Positions 5,752-6,542 of a stretch of DNA of 6,542 nucleotides are shown here, piece after piece. The stretch spans positions 1 to 6,542 of the forward strand of contig CANIMS010000093.1 of the NCBI GenBank assembly GCA_947468785.1, in the 5' to 3' direction. The first letter of the stretch is position 1. Every line of letters begins with the position of its first letter. The stretch is from Betaproteobacteria bacterium (GTDB lineage: Bacteria > Pseudomonadota > Gammaproteobacteria > Burkholderiales > Burkholderiaceae). The notes beneath the pieces are model-generated. The model saw only the letters and a list, made by a program, of their open reading frames with translations, did no database searches and had not been told where the DNA came from. The translations under genes were made by a program, and so were the position numbers.

Positions 5752-6542
5752 ATTCAAAACGAATAATTAACTGATCCACTGCCAAGCTGTCTCCTTCACT
5801 GGCGCAAATCTCTGCCACCACACCATCTTGAATAGCAGAAATCGTATTTTCCATTTTCATCGCTTCAATGGAGGCCAGTTTTTGACCTGCAGTAACGGTA
5901 TCCCCTACCTTTACAGCAATTTTGGTCAGTAAGCCCGGCATAGGTGACATCACTAATTTGGAAGTATCTGGTGGTAGTTTAACGGGCATACGACGCTGCA
6001 GCTCTGCCCCTAATGGGCTCAATACCATGCACTCGTAATGCGCACCGTCTAACACTAGGACATAACGAACGCCGCGACGCTCCACTTGTACGGTGACTTT
6101 TTGGGTTCGATTGATCGTGGCATAAAGACAAATTTGACCTGGTCGCCAATCGCTCTCGATGTCATAGCGACTGACACCATCTGGCTCATCAATATAAACC
6201 GAGTAAATATGATCCTTAAGCTCTACACGAATAGGAACCTCGTGTGGATCGGCCATCGACCCTACTTTAGATCCGGTAACCACGACAAATTGCTTTGCAA
6301 TGATCATTTCATGTCCAGCCAATTGGCCATCGATCATCTTGATGTGTTCTAGATAGCGATAGCGCATAAATGCCGCTAAGGCGGCCATCCTCTTTGGATC
6401 TGCCGGCTGAACAGATTCCTTCATAAAGCCCTCGGGATATTCTTCTGCAATAAAGCCGGTTGTAAAGTCACCCGATACGAATCGTGGGTGCTGCAATAAA
6501 GCGGCCTGAAATGGGATATTCGAATGAATTCCACGAATCACA
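5750..6542 (-). CDS. pccA: Propionyl/acetyl-CoA carboxylase alpha subunit, C-terminal part
   Basis: This is the 3' end of a biotin-dependent carboxylase alpha subunit; the N-terminal biotin carboxylase catalytic part lies beyond the right edge. The 263 visible residues (counted from the first whole codon at 6541) start in the last stretch of the biotin carboxylase domain, with [11 protein letters not shown] and the characteristic [10 protein letters not shown] (30-39). A middle region (about 45-190) looks like the biotin-transfer linker domain that binds the beta subunit in propionyl-CoA carboxylases. The biotinyl domain follows: MSPMPGLL (198-205), then EAMKME (226-231) with biotin-accepting Lys229, encoded at 5857-5855, and a typical end LIIRFE. 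Biotin carboxylase and biotin carrier on one chain, and the epimerase-like gene directly downstream, favour propionyl-CoA over the stand-alone AccC/AccB system. A methylcrotonyl- or other acyl-CoA carboxylase is not fully excluded. No frameshift is seen; the gene is cut only by the window edge. Confidence 0.88.
   Translation of the reverse strand, partial: VIRGIHSNIPFQAALLQHPRFVSGDFTTGFIAEEYPEGFMKESVQPADPKRMAALAAFMRYRYLEHIKMIDGQLAGHEMIIAKQFVVVTGSKVGSMADPHEVPIRVELKDHIYSVYIDEPDGVSRYDIESDWRPGQICLYATINRTQKVTVQVERRGVRYVLVLDGAHYECMVLSPLGAELQRRMPVKLPPDTSKLVMSPMPGLLTKIAVKVGDTVTAGQKLASIEAMKMENTISAIQDGVVAEICASEGDSLAVDQLIIRFE

Noticed and set aside
6086..6352. 88-codon plus-strand open frame inside the carboxylase gene
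   Set aside because: It is antisense to the intact carboxylase frame, with no visible domain and no supporting ribosome binding site.
1..6542. Mobile element, prophage, CRISPR array or novel defence system
   Set aside because: Every gene belongs to a core family, there are no terminal repeats, transposase or integrase motifs, no regular spacer-repeat pattern, and no abrupt composition shift that I can see.

Overview
The window is ordinary chromosomal housekeeping DNA from a betaproteobacterium. I infer Burkholderiaceae, most likely Polynucleobacter or a close relative. Three things point there: the BamD, Alr, LplT and TsaB-RimI proteins are of betaproteobacterial type, the gene order suits that group, and base composition is moderate rather than the high GC of Burkholderia or Ralstonia. 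No rRNA, tRNA, CRISPR array, insertion sequence, phage gene or recognisable defence system is present. Coding is nearly continuous and no gene-free stretch exceeds about 70 bases.

Layout, left to right. (1) bamD (+), the lipoprotein of the outer-membrane BAM assembly machine, ends at 916. (2) alr (-), alanine racemase, converges on it with no base between the two stop codons. (3) lplT (+), a lysophospholipid flippase, is divergent from alr across a roughly 50-base shared control region. (4) A minus-strand cluster, converging on lplT, fills 3431 to the right edge. In transcription order it holds the 3' end of a propionyl-CoA carboxylase alpha subunit gene (pccA-like), a VOC-fold methylmalonyl-CoA epimerase-like gene, tsaB, rimI, and a small cysteine-free protein related to both family-4 uracil-DNA glycosylases and the DNA polymerase III psi subunit.

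How the genes fit together. bamD, alr and lplT all serve the cell envelope: outer-membrane protein insertion, D-alanine for peptidoglycan, and phospholipid repair. The minus-strand cluster joins two modules. The first two genes suit consecutive steps of propionyl-CoA breakdown (carboxylation, then epimerisation). The last three concern the information machinery: tRNA t6A synthesis, acetylation of ribosomal protein S18, and probably replisome assembly. Those three are translationally coupled, with a 1-base TAATG and a 4-base ATGA overlap.

The point most worth following is the last gene (3431-3961). It looks like a catalytically dead uracil-DNA glycosylase that keeps a psi-type clamp-loader tether, including a tryptophan at residue 17, as in E. 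coli HolD. It may be a link between the two families. Lesser points are a TTG start for tsaB, internal start sites preferred for bamD, alr and the epimerase, a 14-base palindrome centred on the bamD/alr stop codons, and changes at otherwise conserved positions in Alr and the epimerase.
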